The translations under genes and the position numbers were made by a program. This document shows positions 43,215 through 51,716 of a stretch of 64,000 bases of DNA, piece after piece. Under the pieces are notes generated by a model. It saw nothing but the letters and a program-made list of their open reading frames with translations, had not been told where the DNA came from and made no database searches. Position 1 is the stretch's first letter; the number at the start of each line of letters is the position of its first letter. Source of the stretch: Dokdonia sinensis (lineage in GTDB: Bacteria; Bacteroidota; Bacteroidia; Flavobacteriales; Flavobacteriaceae); NCBI RefSeq assembly GCF_003688895.1, contig NZ_REFV01000002.1, positions 1 through 64,000 of the forward strand. The letters run 5' to 3'.

Positions 43215-43400
43215 TTACCATTTTTCGATCTCATTCTTGAGATCTTCTTTGGCTTTTCCTGTTTTCTCTTGAAGACGACCTAGCATTTCGTCAAATTTTC
43301 CGTCTGCAAATTTGGTGTCATCATCAGTTACTTTTCCATATTTCTGTTTGAAATCTCCTTTAATCTGATTCCATTTTCCTTCTAGCTCTGTGCTGTTCAT
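43215..43400 (-). CDS. CsbD-family general stress protein
   Basis: 61 residues. Full CsbD pattern: LEGKWNQIKGDFKQKYGKVTDDD, then FADGKFDEMLGRLQEKTGKAKEDLKNEIEKW, two amphipathic helices. CsbD proteins rise under osmotic and general stress; activity unknown. Stands alone next to tRNA-Ala and the universal stress protein gene. Confidence 0.92.
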   Translation of the reverse strand: MNSTELEGKWNQIKGDFKQKYGKVTDDDTKFADGKFDEMLGRLQEKTGKAKEDLKNEIEKW

Positions 43401-43606
43401 AATATCTGTTTTTTAGTTATATCTAAAGATACCATAAAGAACTATTGAAATGGTTTAAAGAAATATTAAAGAATCTGAGTTTGATGTTATAATTTTCACA
43501 ATAAAGAATTTAGAGTTTCACTCACTTCATAAAACAAAAAAAATCCGTTAAGAAACCTCAACGAATTTTTAAAGCTTCAATCCATCTCACAGCTGTGAGT
43601 GATTGT

Positions 43607-43680
43607 GGAGAATACCGGATTCGAACCGGTGGCCTCTTGACTGCCAGTCAAACGCTCTAGCCAACTGAGCTAATCCCCCA
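43607..43680 (-). tRNA. tRNA-Ala (anticodon GGC)
   Basis: Minus strand. Acceptor GGGGGAT / ATTCTCC includes the G3-U70 wobble pair that identifies alanine tRNAs. D arm GCTCAGTTGGCTAGAGC, anticodon stem TTTGA / TCAAG with loop CTGGCAG (anticodon GGC at 43634-43636), T arm CCGG TTCGAAT CCGG. CCA is not encoded. Confidence 0.96.
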
Positions 43681-43694
43681 TTTAAAGTAATTTC

Positions 43695-43710
43695 GCTTTC
43701 GCGAAAGCGA
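43695..43710. repeat. Representative copy of the dispersed palindrome CGCTTTCGCGAAAGCG
   Basis: One of 11 perfect 16-mers in the window: 3605, 12617, 17824, 22390, 30695, 43695, 49099, 51758, 58491, 60100 and 62795 (start positions). The 14-base core also occurs at 9125 and 44894, and degenerate forms at 6974, 15137, 21414, 24390, 33508, 35620, 38944, 39231, 53573 and 54181. Here the symmetry extends to 22 bases (43692-43713), just past the stop of the universal stress protein gene, where it may double as a terminator. Confidence 0.97.
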
Positions 43711-43716
43711 AAAAAC

Positions 43717-44511
43717 CTATTCTTGAACTCTCAATATTAAAAGCGGTTTTGAAGTAAAGAATTCCTTTTTCAAAACTACATTTTTTTCCCAAAGCTTTTT
43801 GAAAAAACCACGTTTTCTTCGCACCACACAAACCATATCAGGATTGATGTTCTGAAAATGCTCAAGAACACCCTGATAGGTGGTTGCATTAGAGGTCGTT
43901 GTATAAGAACTACTCATCGCTTTTAGATCTTCACTTAAACCTTGCATCTCTTCAGTACTCTCTGGAGTATCTACGTGAAGGAGATGTACCTCTGTACCAA
44001 AATGTTTTTGGATTTTGCGCAAAGGCTCCAGCTGTTTTTTCTTATCAAAATTTCCGTTCTTAAAAGCCATTAGGATTTGAGAGGGCTCGGAAAACGCCTC
44101 GTTGTCAGGGACTATAAGCACGGGAATATTAGTTCCTTTTACAAGTTTTCCTGTTGTATTTCCCAAGTAAACTTCCTCTCGTATAGAATTACTGCGTGGC
44201 GACAACACCATCAGGTCCACAGGAACGTGCTTATTAAAACGCTCTACACCATCTACAACACCGCCTTTTATGGGGTGTGCGACTACAGAAACGCCTTTGT
44301 GGTCTACTTTGCTTACCACCTCGTCTAATCGGTTTTCTGAGTCTTCCTTTAGGATAGTGTTGAGTTTTGTGGCACTACCCGCTTTTGAGAATTCTTGGAA
44401 AACAGAAATGACATACACATTTGCATCTACTAGCTGTGCGAGATCTATAGCATATTGTAGTGTGTTTACAGCACCTTTTGAAGAACCTATAGGAACGAGA
44501 ATATTTTTCAT
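43717..44511 (-). CDS. Universal stress protein, two UspA domains
   Basis: 264 residues. The first UspA domain (MKNILVPIGSSKGAVNTLQYAIDLAQLVDANVYVISVF) has the ATP-loop-like end VDLMVLSPRSNSIREEVYLGNTTGKLVKGTNIPVLIVP near 105-143. The second, shorter domain (ILMAFKNGNFDKKKQLEPLRKI) ends VVLKKEFFTSKPLLILRV. Usp proteins bind nucleotides and protect under stress or energy limitation. A TATTTTTG promoter box lies at 44540-44547 on the minus strand. Divergent from the neighbouring GNAT gene. Confidence 0.88.
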   Translation of the reverse strand: MKNILVPIGSSKGAVNTLQYAIDLAQLVDANVYVISVFQEFSKAGSATKLNTILKEDSENRLDEVVSKVDHKGVSVVAHPIKGGVVDGVERFNKHVPVDLMVLSPRSNSIREEVYLGNTTGKLVKGTNIPVLIVPDNEAFSEPSQILMAFKNGNFDKKKQLEPLRKIQKHFGTEVHLLHVDTPESTEEMQGLSEDLKAMSSSYTTTSNATTYQGVLEHFQNINPDMVCVVRRKRGFFKKLWEKNVVLKKEFFTSKPLLILRVQE

Positions 44512-44557
44512 CTGGAAAAGATTATGTTACTTTCGACAGCAAAAATACTTTATATCT

Positions 44558-45061
44558 GTGATTGTACCCGCACAAATGTCTGAAATCCCTGAAATTCTAT
44601 CTCTTACAAGAGCGTGCGCAAGAGAAATGATAGCCCGCAACATTTATCAATGGAACGAGCATTACCCCACCCAAGAGGCCTTTGAAAATGATATCGCACG
44701 CAAAGAACTCTATGTGCTTAAAGAACAAGAAAGTATCATAGGAACACTCGTAATCTCAACATTTAAGGATGCCGAGTATGATGATATCCAGTGGCTCACT
44801 CCAGATGGAAAAAACCTCTACATTCACAGGCTAGCGGTACATCCCCAGCATCAGGGACAGGGAAACGCACATATATTAATGGAGTATGTTTACGCTTTCG
44901 CGAAAGCAAAAAAAGCAACCTCCATACGTCTGGACACTTTCTCCCAGAACAAACGCAACCAAAAATTTTATGAAGGGTTAGGCTTCCAAAAGCTGGGAAA
45001 CATCTATTTTCCTAAGCAGAGTGAGCATCCATTTTATTGTTATGAGCACGTCTTGAGTTAG
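44558..45061 (+). CDS. GNAT family N-acetyltransferase
   Basis: 167 residues from GTG 44558 (MIVPAQMSEIPEILSLTRACAREMI), which aligns with the usual GNAT N-terminus; an internal ATG at 44576 would lose the first strand. The much longer open frame upstream (from 44270) is antisense to the stress-protein gene and was not used. Motifs: YQWNEHYPTQEAFENDI near 29-45, the acetyl-CoA site IHRLAVHPQHQGQGNAHILMEYVYAF near 93-118, and NQKFYEGLGFQKLG near 138-151. A palindrome copy (44893-44907) encodes AFAKAKK in the helix after the CoA loop. Confidence 0.85.
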   Translation: MIVPAQMSEIPEILSLTRACAREMIARNIYQWNEHYPTQEAFENDIARKELYVLKEQESIIGTLVISTFKDAEYDDIQWLTPDGKNLYIHRLAVHPQHQGQGNAHILMEYVYAFAKAKKATSIRLDTFSQNKRNQKFYEGLGFQKLGNIYFPKQSEHPFYCYEHVLS

Positions 45062-45108
45062 TTTGCGGGTATGATGTAGATCTTGATTCCTAGCGCAATC
45101 TGACGTAT

Positions 45109-45176
45109 GACATAAGACTAAGGAAATAATGAAAAGCTTTGATTTTTGCATTGAGCTTAGTCCTACGTCCTATGTC
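45109..45176. repeat. GACATAAGAC inverted-repeat element, copy 2
   Basis: GACATAAGACTAAGG (45109-45123) pairs imperfectly with CTTAGTCCTACGTCCTATGTC read back (45156-45176), forming a stem of about 15 pairs, followed by a TAGCGCAGCGCA hairpin. Same build as the element at 24419-24526. It lies between the GNAT and MATE genes. Confidence 0.65.
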
Positions 45177-45218
45177 AACCTAGCGCAGCGCAGGTCGTTC
45201 CTACGTCCCTTAAAACCC

Positions 45219-45226
45219 TACCTTTG
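45219..45226 (+). promoter_or_regulatory. Promoter -7 box of the MATE gene
   Basis: TACCTTTG, full TAnnTTTG match, 23 bases before the proposed TTG start. Confidence 0.55.
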
Positions 45227-45249
45227 CACCTTCTAAAAAACCACAACCT

Positions 45250-46596
45250 TTGTCTAAAATAGATATTTCCTTTAAACGTATCCAGCAACTGGCGATACCA
45301 GCAATAATTGCAGGAATAGCAGAGCCTATCTTGTCGAGTACAGATGCCGCGGTGGTCGGGAATATGGAAAACTTTAGTACAGAATCTTTGGCAGCAGTAG
45401 GGATTGTGGGATCGTTTCTTTCGATGCTTATTTGGATTTTAGGACAGACACGTAGTGCGATTTCGGCAATCGTATCTCAGAATCTAGGTGCGGGAAAAAT
45501 AGAAGACATTAAAGTCCTCCCAGCACAGGCAATTTACTTTAATATTCTCTTGAGTCTTATTGTGTTGGGCGGAACTTACTTTGTTGTTGAGGAAATCTTT
45601 ATTTTGCTCAATGCCTCAGGAATGGTCTTAGATCTGAGCATAGACTACTACAACATTCGAGTTTGGGGATTTCCACTCACCTTGTTCACATTTGCCGTAT
45701 TTGGGATATTTAGAGGGTTACAAAATACGTTTTGGCCTATGATCGTTGCCATCATAGGGGCTGGTCTAAACATCGGACTGGACTTCCTGCTCGTCTATGG
45801 AGTGGAAGGGTTTGTACCAGCAATGGCCGTAAAAGGTGCTGCCTGGGCGAGTTTAATTTCTCAGGGCGTTATGGCTTTGCTAGCGATGATACTCCTGCTT
45901 GTGAAAACTGATATTTCACTACATTTACGCTTTCCGTTGCATCCAGAGATAAAACGATTAGTTTCTATGAGCGCAAACCTTTTTGTGCGCTCCTTTGCAC
46001 TTAATGTTGCGCTAGTTCTCGCTGTAAGAGAAGCTACTGACATAGGAAACGCAACGGTTGCCGCACACACCATTGCGGCTAACATTTGGTTATTTACCGC
46101 ATTCTTTCTGGACGGCTATGGTGCCGCCGGAAACCTATTAAGCGGTCGCCTCTTAGGCGCAAGGGATTATACAACGCTCTGGGAACTCACAAAAAAAGTG
46201 GTGGGTTACAACTTTATTGTGGCACTAGGATTAATGATAATCTGTGGGCTGTTATATTATCCCCTGGGGAGAATTTTTAGCAACGAGCAAGAAGTTTTGC
46301 ACGTGTTTTACAGCGTTTTCTTTGTAGTCATCTTGATGCAACCTATAAACGCACTTGCTTTTACACTGGATGCTATTTTTAAGGGATTAGGAGAAATGGG
46401 ATGGCTTAGAAATACGTTGCTCATTGCAACTTTTATAGGTTTTGTCCCCACCTTATACTTAGGAGATTATTTTAGTTGGGGAATTATAGGGATTTGGATT
46501 GCCTTTGTGGTCTGGATGCTTTTTAGAGCACTGGCGCTTATATACTTCTATCGTAAGAAGTATTATAGGCTGGCGATGAATTGCTCAGATAGTTGA
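45250..46596 (+). CDS. MATE-family multidrug/Na+ antiporter
   Basis: 448 residues, about 12 membrane helices. The N-terminal MATE pattern is LAIPAIIAGIAEPILSSTDAAVVGNM (residues about 13-38), then LGQTRSAISAIVSQNLGAGK near 74-93, and the second half starts with MSANLFVRSFALNVALVLAVREAT near 238. Exports cationic drugs or metabolites in exchange for Na+ or H+. The only start that keeps the first helix is a TTG at 45250; no ATG or GTG is in frame between the promoter box and the conserved region. Single gene. Confidence 0.88.
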   Translation: MSKIDISFKRIQQLAIPAIIAGIAEPILSSTDAAVVGNMENFSTESLAAVGIVGSFLSMLIWILGQTRSAISAIVSQNLGAGKIEDIKVLPAQAIYFNILLSLIVLGGTYFVVEEIFILLNASGMVLDLSIDYYNIRVWGFPLTLFTFAVFGIFRGLQNTFWPMIVAIIGAGLNIGLDFLLVYGVEGFVPAMAVKGAAWASLISQGVMALLAMILLLVKTDISLHLRFPLHPEIKRLVSMSANLFVRSFALNVALVLAVREATDIGNATVAAHTIAANIWLFTAFFLDGYGAAGNLLSGRLLGARDYTTLWELTKKVVGYNFIVALGLMIICGLLYYPLGRIFSNEQEVLHVFYSVFFVVILMQPINALAFTLDAIFKGLGEMGWLRNTLLIATFIGFVPTLYLGDYFSWGIIGIWIAFVVWMLFRALALIYFYRKKYYRLAMNCSDS

Positions 46597-46607
46597 AGGA
46601 ATGGTTT

Positions 46608-47030
46608 TTATTTCTTTTTACAAATAGTTCCCTCTTGTATAATATCCTTATTGTCCTTTACGGTCATCCTAGCAACATAAAGCATACAGTTTCCATTTAT
46701 ACTTTTATTTTCAACAACGATGCCACCAGCATTATTAATGATTTGCTGGGTTTCGTTTAATTTCATTCGAGTCGTATCAAAAGTCAGATTATATGAACAT
46801 TCGTCTATCCAAGAGATATTTTCGTAGATAGCATTACCATTATTGGCTTTGTTTTTCCACTCTGTTTGACTTCCTAACTCGCGATAAACAATGTATTGCT
46901 CAACATTAGGTTCAAGGCTCGGAATGTAAAACTCTCCTGTTTTAAAATCTTTGCAAGTCAGATCCGGCACACATGAAAAGCACCAAATAAGCATTAGAGA
47001 GGATAAAAGATACTTGATTTTAAAACTCAT
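46608..47030 (-). CDS. Putative lipoprotein of unknown function
   Basis: 140 residues. N-terminus MSFKIKYLLSSLMLIWCFSC with lipobox CFSC, so it is lipid-anchored. The rest is a small beta-rich domain with further cysteines (LTCKDFKTGEFYI, WIDECSYNLTF, NGNCMLYVARMTV, EGTICKKK) that may form disulphides. Similar short Bacteroidota lipoproteins exist, but I cannot name a family. Follows the antiporter gene after 14 bases and is probably its operon partner. Confidence 0.7.
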   Translation of the reverse strand: MSFKIKYLLSSLMLIWCFSCVPDLTCKDFKTGEFYIPSLEPNVEQYIVYRELGSQTEWKNKANNGNAIYENISWIDECSYNLTFDTTRMKLNETQQIINNAGGIVVENKSINGNCMLYVARMTVKDNKDIIQEGTICKKK

Positions 47031-47044
47031 AAAATTGAAACAAA

Positions 47045-48928
47045 TTACTCCTCCATCTTTTCAACAACCTTTTCCTCCCCTAAACTAAGCTCCTGTAATT
47101 GCTTATCTTCTAGGATTTTTCCCAGGTAAACAATTTTACACTTTTCAAAGGACTTTAGTTCAAGTTCCTGTACAAAAGAGCTTATAATATCGATGGTACC
47201 ATCTTTTTCCTTTACAAACAGAGGCACCATATCCTCGTCTTTGGCGATAACCTCAGAGATCTTACGATAATCGTCTGCCGAGTTGATCTCTATTTCATTA
47301 ATTGAAGGATAATTACGAGTAACTTCTGTCATACTGATAAAATCATCTGTGGCAGAGAATAATCCTTCTTTAGGAACCTGTGCTGCATTATCCATTTCTC
47401 GTTTTGAAATCAAGCGATATGCTCCGTTTTCTCCAAACTGTTGTCTAAATCGGTTGATGGAGTATTTGTTGATTTCGCTATTTCCAGTAAGAGACATTAA
47501 ATAGCCTATATCGTTGAGTTCTATATCTGCCGTGAGATCGTCGGAGTAAATATTGGCTTCCATAGAGGTAAGACCAGCTTCTTTTGCAGTACTCACATTA
47601 TTTGTGTTACTATCCAGCAGTACCACGTGACGTCCATTTTTTTGTAAATACTTTGCGATAAGACGAGGCATTTCTGATGCGCCTATGATTAGGATGCCTT
47701 CAGATTTAGTGAGGAATACGCCTACCATTTTGGCAAAAATCCGCGCCGTGGTTGCATTGAGTAATACGGTGCCTAATACAATCATAAAAACAAGAGGCGT
47801 AATATATTCTGCGCCAGGTTCTCCTTTTAGAAGAAGCTTAGACCCAAAAAGCGAGGCAATACCTGCCGCCACGATACCACGAGGCCCGACCCAACTTATA
47901 AAAAGCTTTGCGTTGAGCTGTAAGTCAGACCCGTATGTACTTAAGAACACACCGATGGGTCTAATGACAAATACTACCACTAGAAAGAGAACGGCCGTTT
48001 CCCAGCGGTACAACAGTTCAAGATCTTCTAGATTCATATTTGCAGACAGCAGTATAAATAATACTGAAATAAGTAACACAGAAAGAGATTCTTTAAAGTA
48101 GAGAAGCTCTTTGATGTTAGGAAGGTTTGTGTTACCGAGCACCATTCCCATTACCACAACAGCAAGAAGTCCTGACTCGTGTGCAAACTGGTCTGACATC
48201 ACAAAAACGCCTAGCACAGCGGCTAGAGTAAATACGTTGAGCAGGTAGTGAGGAACAAGTTTTTTCTTAACAATAAAAGCGAGCGCGTGGGCAAAAGTAA
48301 ACCCAAAAGTACTCCCGAAAAGTACAATCTTCCCAAACTCAATAAGCGCAGTCTTCGTAAAGGCCGCACCTTCTCCTACGCTTATAAATTCGTATACTAA
48401 TACGGCAACGAGCGCCCCTATGGGATCAATTAAAATCCCCTCCCATTTTAATACCGTAGAAATATCTTTTTTTAACGGCACATTCCTGAGAATAGGCGAG
48501 ATTACCGTGGGCCCCGTAACAATTATAAGTCCAGAAAATAACAAAGAAATCTGAAGGCTTAATCCAAAAATCCAATACGCGGCTAGACCTGCTCCCACAA
48601 AGGTTACAAGACTCCCTATAGAGATAAGCTTTGTGATTACGGGACCTACATTTCTTATTTCATCACGTTTGAGCGTAAGTCCACCCTCAAAAAGAATGAT
48701 GGAAATCGCTAGTGACACAAACCAATACAAACTTTCACCAGGAAAAAGACCTTCCTCGCCATTCCAGATAGGCTGTATCCACTTCGTACCATCCTCAGAA
48801 ATTAACGTTGAAATAGGCCCTACAAAAAGTCCGATGAGCAAGAGGGGCAAAATAGCAGGGAGCTTGAGTCTCCAGGCGGCCCATTGTGCAATAATTCCCA
48901 AGATGATAATTCCGGCGAGTTCTAACAT
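47045..48928 (-). CDS. CPA1-type cation/proton antiporter with C-terminal TrkA-N domain
   Basis: 627 residues. About 12 membrane helices (residues 1-390), with the CPA1 core LFSGLIIVTGPTVISPILRNVPLKKDI near 130-156 and the ion-binding aspartate in GILIDPIGALVAVLVYEF near 163-180, plus VGPRGIVAAGIASLFG near 345-360. Residues about 405-520 are a Rossmann NAD-binding TrkA-N/RCK domain (GILIIGASEMPRLIAKYLQKNGRHVVLLDSN), and the tail may be TrkA-C-like. It exchanges Na+ or K+ for H+, and the RCK domain suggests gating by nucleotide or redox state. Promoter faces the MBL-hydrolase gene across a palindrome copy (49099-49114). Confidence 0.92.
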   Translation of the reverse strand: MLELAGIIILGIIAQWAAWRLKLPAILPLLLIGLFVGPISTLISEDGTKWIQPIWNGEEGLFPGESLYWFVSLAISIILFEGGLTLKRDEIRNVGPVITKLISIGSLVTFVGAGLAAYWIFGLSLQISLLFSGLIIVTGPTVISPILRNVPLKKDISTVLKWEGILIDPIGALVAVLVYEFISVGEGAAFTKTALIEFGKIVLFGSTFGFTFAHALAFIVKKKLVPHYLLNVFTLAAVLGVFVMSDQFAHESGLLAVVVMGMVLGNTNLPNIKELLYFKESLSVLLISVLFILLSANMNLEDLELLYRWETAVLFLVVVFVIRPIGVFLSTYGSDLQLNAKLFISWVGPRGIVAAGIASLFGSKLLLKGEPGAEYITPLVFMIVLGTVLLNATTARIFAKMVGVFLTKSEGILIIGASEMPRLIAKYLQKNGRHVVLLDSNTNNVSTAKEAGLTSMEANIYSDDLTADIELNDIGYLMSLTGNSEINKYSINRFRQQFGENGAYRLISKREMDNAAQVPKEGLFSATDDFISMTEVTRNYPSINEIEINSADDYRKISEVIAKDEDMVPLFVKEKDGTIDIISSFVQELELKSFEKCKIVYLGKILEDKQLQELSLGEEKVVEKMEE

Positions 48929-49172
48929 TGGTCTTTAGTTTGGTTGCGATATTAGTCTTTTTCTGCTATTTCGGTAATTCGTGAAGTTACAAATCTTTGT
49001 TAAAAAGGAAGCGCACTGCCCTGCTAAAAAGCGCATTTTCGTTATTTTGCAGGGATTTTTACGGGAGAAAACAAAGCCTTTTTTTTGGATGTTTTTTACG
49101 CTTTCGCGAAAGCGTATTAAAAAAGAATAAAACCACACGCTCAAAAACGCTCCCTTTAAGTCCATAAAGCCT
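48929..49172. promoter_or_regulatory. Divergent promoter region
   Basis: 244 bases between the antiporter (-) and MBL hydrolase (+) genes; must hold both promoters. A perfect palindrome copy is at 49099-49114. An open frame on the minus strand (48935-49165) has no signal or family character and was left out. Confidence 0.4.
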
Positions 49173-50030
49173 ATGACGATTTACCCGATAGAAGCAGGAA
49201 ATTTTAAGCTTGATGGCGGCGCGATGTTTGGCGTGGTGCCTAAATCTTTATGGACCAGAACGAATCCCGCAGACGCTCATAATATGATCGATATCGCCGC
49301 AAGGTGTATGCTCATAGAGGACGGTGACAGGTTGATTCTAATTGATACGGGGATGGGAAACAAACAATCTGAAAAGTTTTTTGGATATTATCATCTGTGG
49401 GGAAATCATTCCATAGACGCTTCTTTAAAAAAGTACGGTTTCCATCGCGATCAGATTACAGATGTGTTTATGACGCACCTCCATTTTGATCATTGTGGTG
49501 GTTCAGTGCAATGGAATAAGGACCACACGGGATATGAACCAGCATTTAAAAATGCAACGTTCTGGACAAATGAAAATCACTGGAAATGGGCCACACAGCC
49601 TAACCGTCGCGAGAAAGCATCTTTCTTAAAAGAAAATCTGTTGCCTATGGAAGAAAGTGGGCAGCTTAAATTCATATCAAGAGAGGGGGGTCAGTTTCAA
49701 AAAAGATCGGAGTTGGATTTCGGCATCTTTTTTGCCGATGGGCATACCGAAAAGCAAATGATTCCGCATATCACATACCAAGATAAAACTATCGTTTTTA
49801 TGGCAGATTTACTGCCTACAGCGGGACACTTACCATTACCATTTGTGATGGGGTATGATACGAGACCTCTGCTCACACTAGATGAAAAAGAGATTTTCCT
49901 AAATACAGCGGCAGATCAAGGCTACTATCTCTGGCTTGAACACGACGCACACAATGAAATCATTACCGTACAACAAACAGAAAAAGGTGTACGTCTTAAA
50001 GATACTTTTACTATAAACGAAATATTTTAA
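49173..50030 (+). CDS. MBL-fold metallo-hydrolase
   Basis: 285 residues. The metallo-beta-lactamase motif THLHFDHCGGS is near residues 107-117 (HxHxDH), preceded by the LILIDTGMGNKQS strand near 56-68, with later ligands in FADGHTEKQMIPHI near 193-206 and LEHDAHNEI near 256. Closest in style to the quorum-quenching lactonase/AttM branch or Bacteroidota MBL hydrolases of unknown substrate. First of three same-strand genes with the S8 and M1 peptidases, 9 bases before the next. Confidence 0.87.
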   Translation: MTIYPIEAGNFKLDGGAMFGVVPKSLWTRTNPADAHNMIDIAARCMLIEDGDRLILIDTGMGNKQSEKFFGYYHLWGNHSIDASLKKYGFHRDQITDVFMTHLHFDHCGGSVQWNKDHTGYEPAFKNATFWTNENHWKWATQPNRREKASFLKENLLPMEESGQLKFISREGGQFQKRSELDFGIFFADGHTEKQMIPHITYQDKTIVFMADLLPTAGHLPLPFVMGYDTRPLLTLDEKEIFLNTAADQGYYLWLEHDAHNEIITVQQTEKGVRLKDTFTINEIF

Positions 50031-50039
50031 ACTTAACTT

Positions 50040-51713
50040 ATGAAATTACATACAGCAAAATCATTGATGATACTCGCGGCAGCCACAGCGCTGTTTACCG
50101 CTTGTGACTCTGCAGCTCCTCTGGTAACAGTTCCTGTGGAAAATGTGGACACAAATCCGCTTAAGATAGGATCACTCTCCGAAGCCGAAGAAAAAGCCTG
50201 GAGTTATAAAGATCTCGTGTCAGATACCATTCCAGGAATGAGTGTAGAGAAGACCTACGCAGAGTTACTTCCAGGAAAATCTGGATCAAAAGTAATTGTT
50301 GCGGTAATTGACAGTGGGGTTGATATTAACCACCCAGATCTCAAAAATAAAATCTGGACAAACCCAAAAGAGATTGCGGGCAACGGGAAAGATGATGATA
50401 ACAATGGATATGTAGATGACATCCACGGTTGGAACTTCTTAGGAGATATCGAGGAAGAGCACCTAGAATTTAGACGTATCATCCGTCGCTACGATGCGCA
50501 GTTTAAAGGAAAGACAATTGCAGATGTTCCTGCAAATCAAAAAGAAATCTTCCAAACGTATAAAAAAGCACTTGCAGAGCACGAAGAAAAAGTGACGGAG
50601 GTGCAACAAACAAAGCAGCGTTATGATCAGATTATGGCGCAACTTAACAGGTCACACCCTGCCGTTGTTAAAGAACTAGGAAAAGAAGATTATAGCGCAG
50701 AGGAGCTTAAGGGAATCAAAAACCCAGATGCTGAGATGCAAAACCACATAGGCTTTCTATCTCAAATGCTCAACTACGAGGAGACCATTCCTAAATTTAT
50801 TGATGTTTTACAAAAGGAGATAGATAAATTCAGCGATCAGCTAAGCAATAACTTTTTCTTAGATAAGGATTACAGAACGGTATTAGGTGACGATCCTTAC
50901 AATTGGAACACTCGCGGTTACGGAAACAACAATGTCATAGGCCCAGACCCTGAAGGCGCCCGTCACGGGACGCACGTGGCTGGTATCATTGGAGCACAAC
51001 GTGATAACGGTATCGGGATGAATGGTGTTGCAAATGATAACATTCGTTTGATGGTACTGCGTGCTGTGCCAGACGGAGATGAGTATGATAAGGATATTGC
51101 ACTCGCCATACGATATGCAGTGGATAATGGAGCAAAAGTGATCAACACTTCGTTCGGAAAATACTATGCTCAAAACCCGGAGTGGGTTTATGAAGCGATT
51201 GAGTATGCTGCAAAAAATGATGTACTCATCGTAAACGCAGCAGGTAATGAAGGGCTTTCACTAGACGATCCTACAAACAGAGTTTATCCTAACGATCAGC
51301 TTGATAACGTAACCGAAATGGCAGACACGTTCCTCACGGTAGGTGCAATAGGGCCTAAATACGGAAGTGATGTCGTTGCCTCTTTTTCAAACTACGGGAA
51401 GTCTAATGTAGACGTTTTTGCACCAGGAGTAAAAATTTGGGCAACGACACCTAATAATACCTATTCTTTCTTACAAGGAACGTCTATGGCGTCACCTAAC
51501 ACGGCTGGTGTGGCAGCAATGTTGCGCAGTTATTACCCTAACATCAAGGCAAATAGAATCAAAGAAATCATTATGAAGAGTGGTTTAACAACGGGAACTT
51601 CGGTTGTTGTAGGGGGTGATCCTGCAAATAGCGCAAAGTTCAGCGCGTTGTCTAAATCGGGAACGATGGTAAATATGTATAACGCCTTTAAACTGGCATC
51701 TTTACAGAAATAA
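50040..51713 (+). CDS. S8-family subtilisin-like serine peptidase, lipoprotein
   Basis: 557 residues. The signal with lipobox (MKLHTAKSLMILAAATALFTAC) suggests a lipid-anchored, envelope or surface protease. Catalytic triad: Asp in IVAVIDSGVDINHPDL near 82-97, His in ARHGTHVAGIIGAQRD near 302-317, Ser in FLQGTSMASPNTAGVAAMLR near 475-494, with the oxyanion Asn in VNAAGNEG near 396. Between Asp and His lies a 200-residue insertion, mainly helical (residues about 140-290), larger than in classical subtilisin. Upstream MBL gene is 9 bases away and the M1 peptidase starts 3 bases after its stop, so the three form an operon. Confidence 0.92.
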   Translation: MKLHTAKSLMILAAATALFTACDSAAPLVTVPVENVDTNPLKIGSLSEAEEKAWSYKDLVSDTIPGMSVEKTYAELLPGKSGSKVIVAVIDSGVDINHPDLKNKIWTNPKEIAGNGKDDDNNGYVDDIHGWNFLGDIEEEHLEFRRIIRRYDAQFKGKTIADVPANQKEIFQTYKKALAEHEEKVTEVQQTKQRYDQIMAQLNRSHPAVVKELGKEDYSAEELKGIKNPDAEMQNHIGFLSQMLNYEETIPKFIDVLQKEIDKFSDQLSNNFFLDKDYRTVLGDDPYNWNTRGYGNNNVIGPDPEGARHGTHVAGIIGAQRDNGIGMNGVANDNIRLMVLRAVPDGDEYDKDIALAIRYAVDNGAKVINTSFGKYYAQNPEWVYEAIEYAAKNDVLIVNAAGNEGLSLDDPTNRVYPNDQLDNVTEMADTFLTVGAIGPKYGSDVVASFSNYGKSNVDVFAPGVKIWATTPNNTYSFLQGTSMASPNTAGVAAMLRSYYPNIKANRIKEIIMKSGLTTGTSVVVGGDPANSAKFSALSKSGTMVNMYNAFKLASLQK

Positions 51714-51716
51714 AAA

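Noticed and set aside
44270-44557. Long N-terminal extension of the GNAT frame
   Set aside because: It is antisense to the universal stress protein gene, and the GNAT family start fits the GTG at 44558.
48935-49165. Minus-strand frame of 76 codons between antiporter and MBL genes
   Set aside because: Low complexity, contains the palindrome, no recognisable signal or family; the region must hold two promoters.
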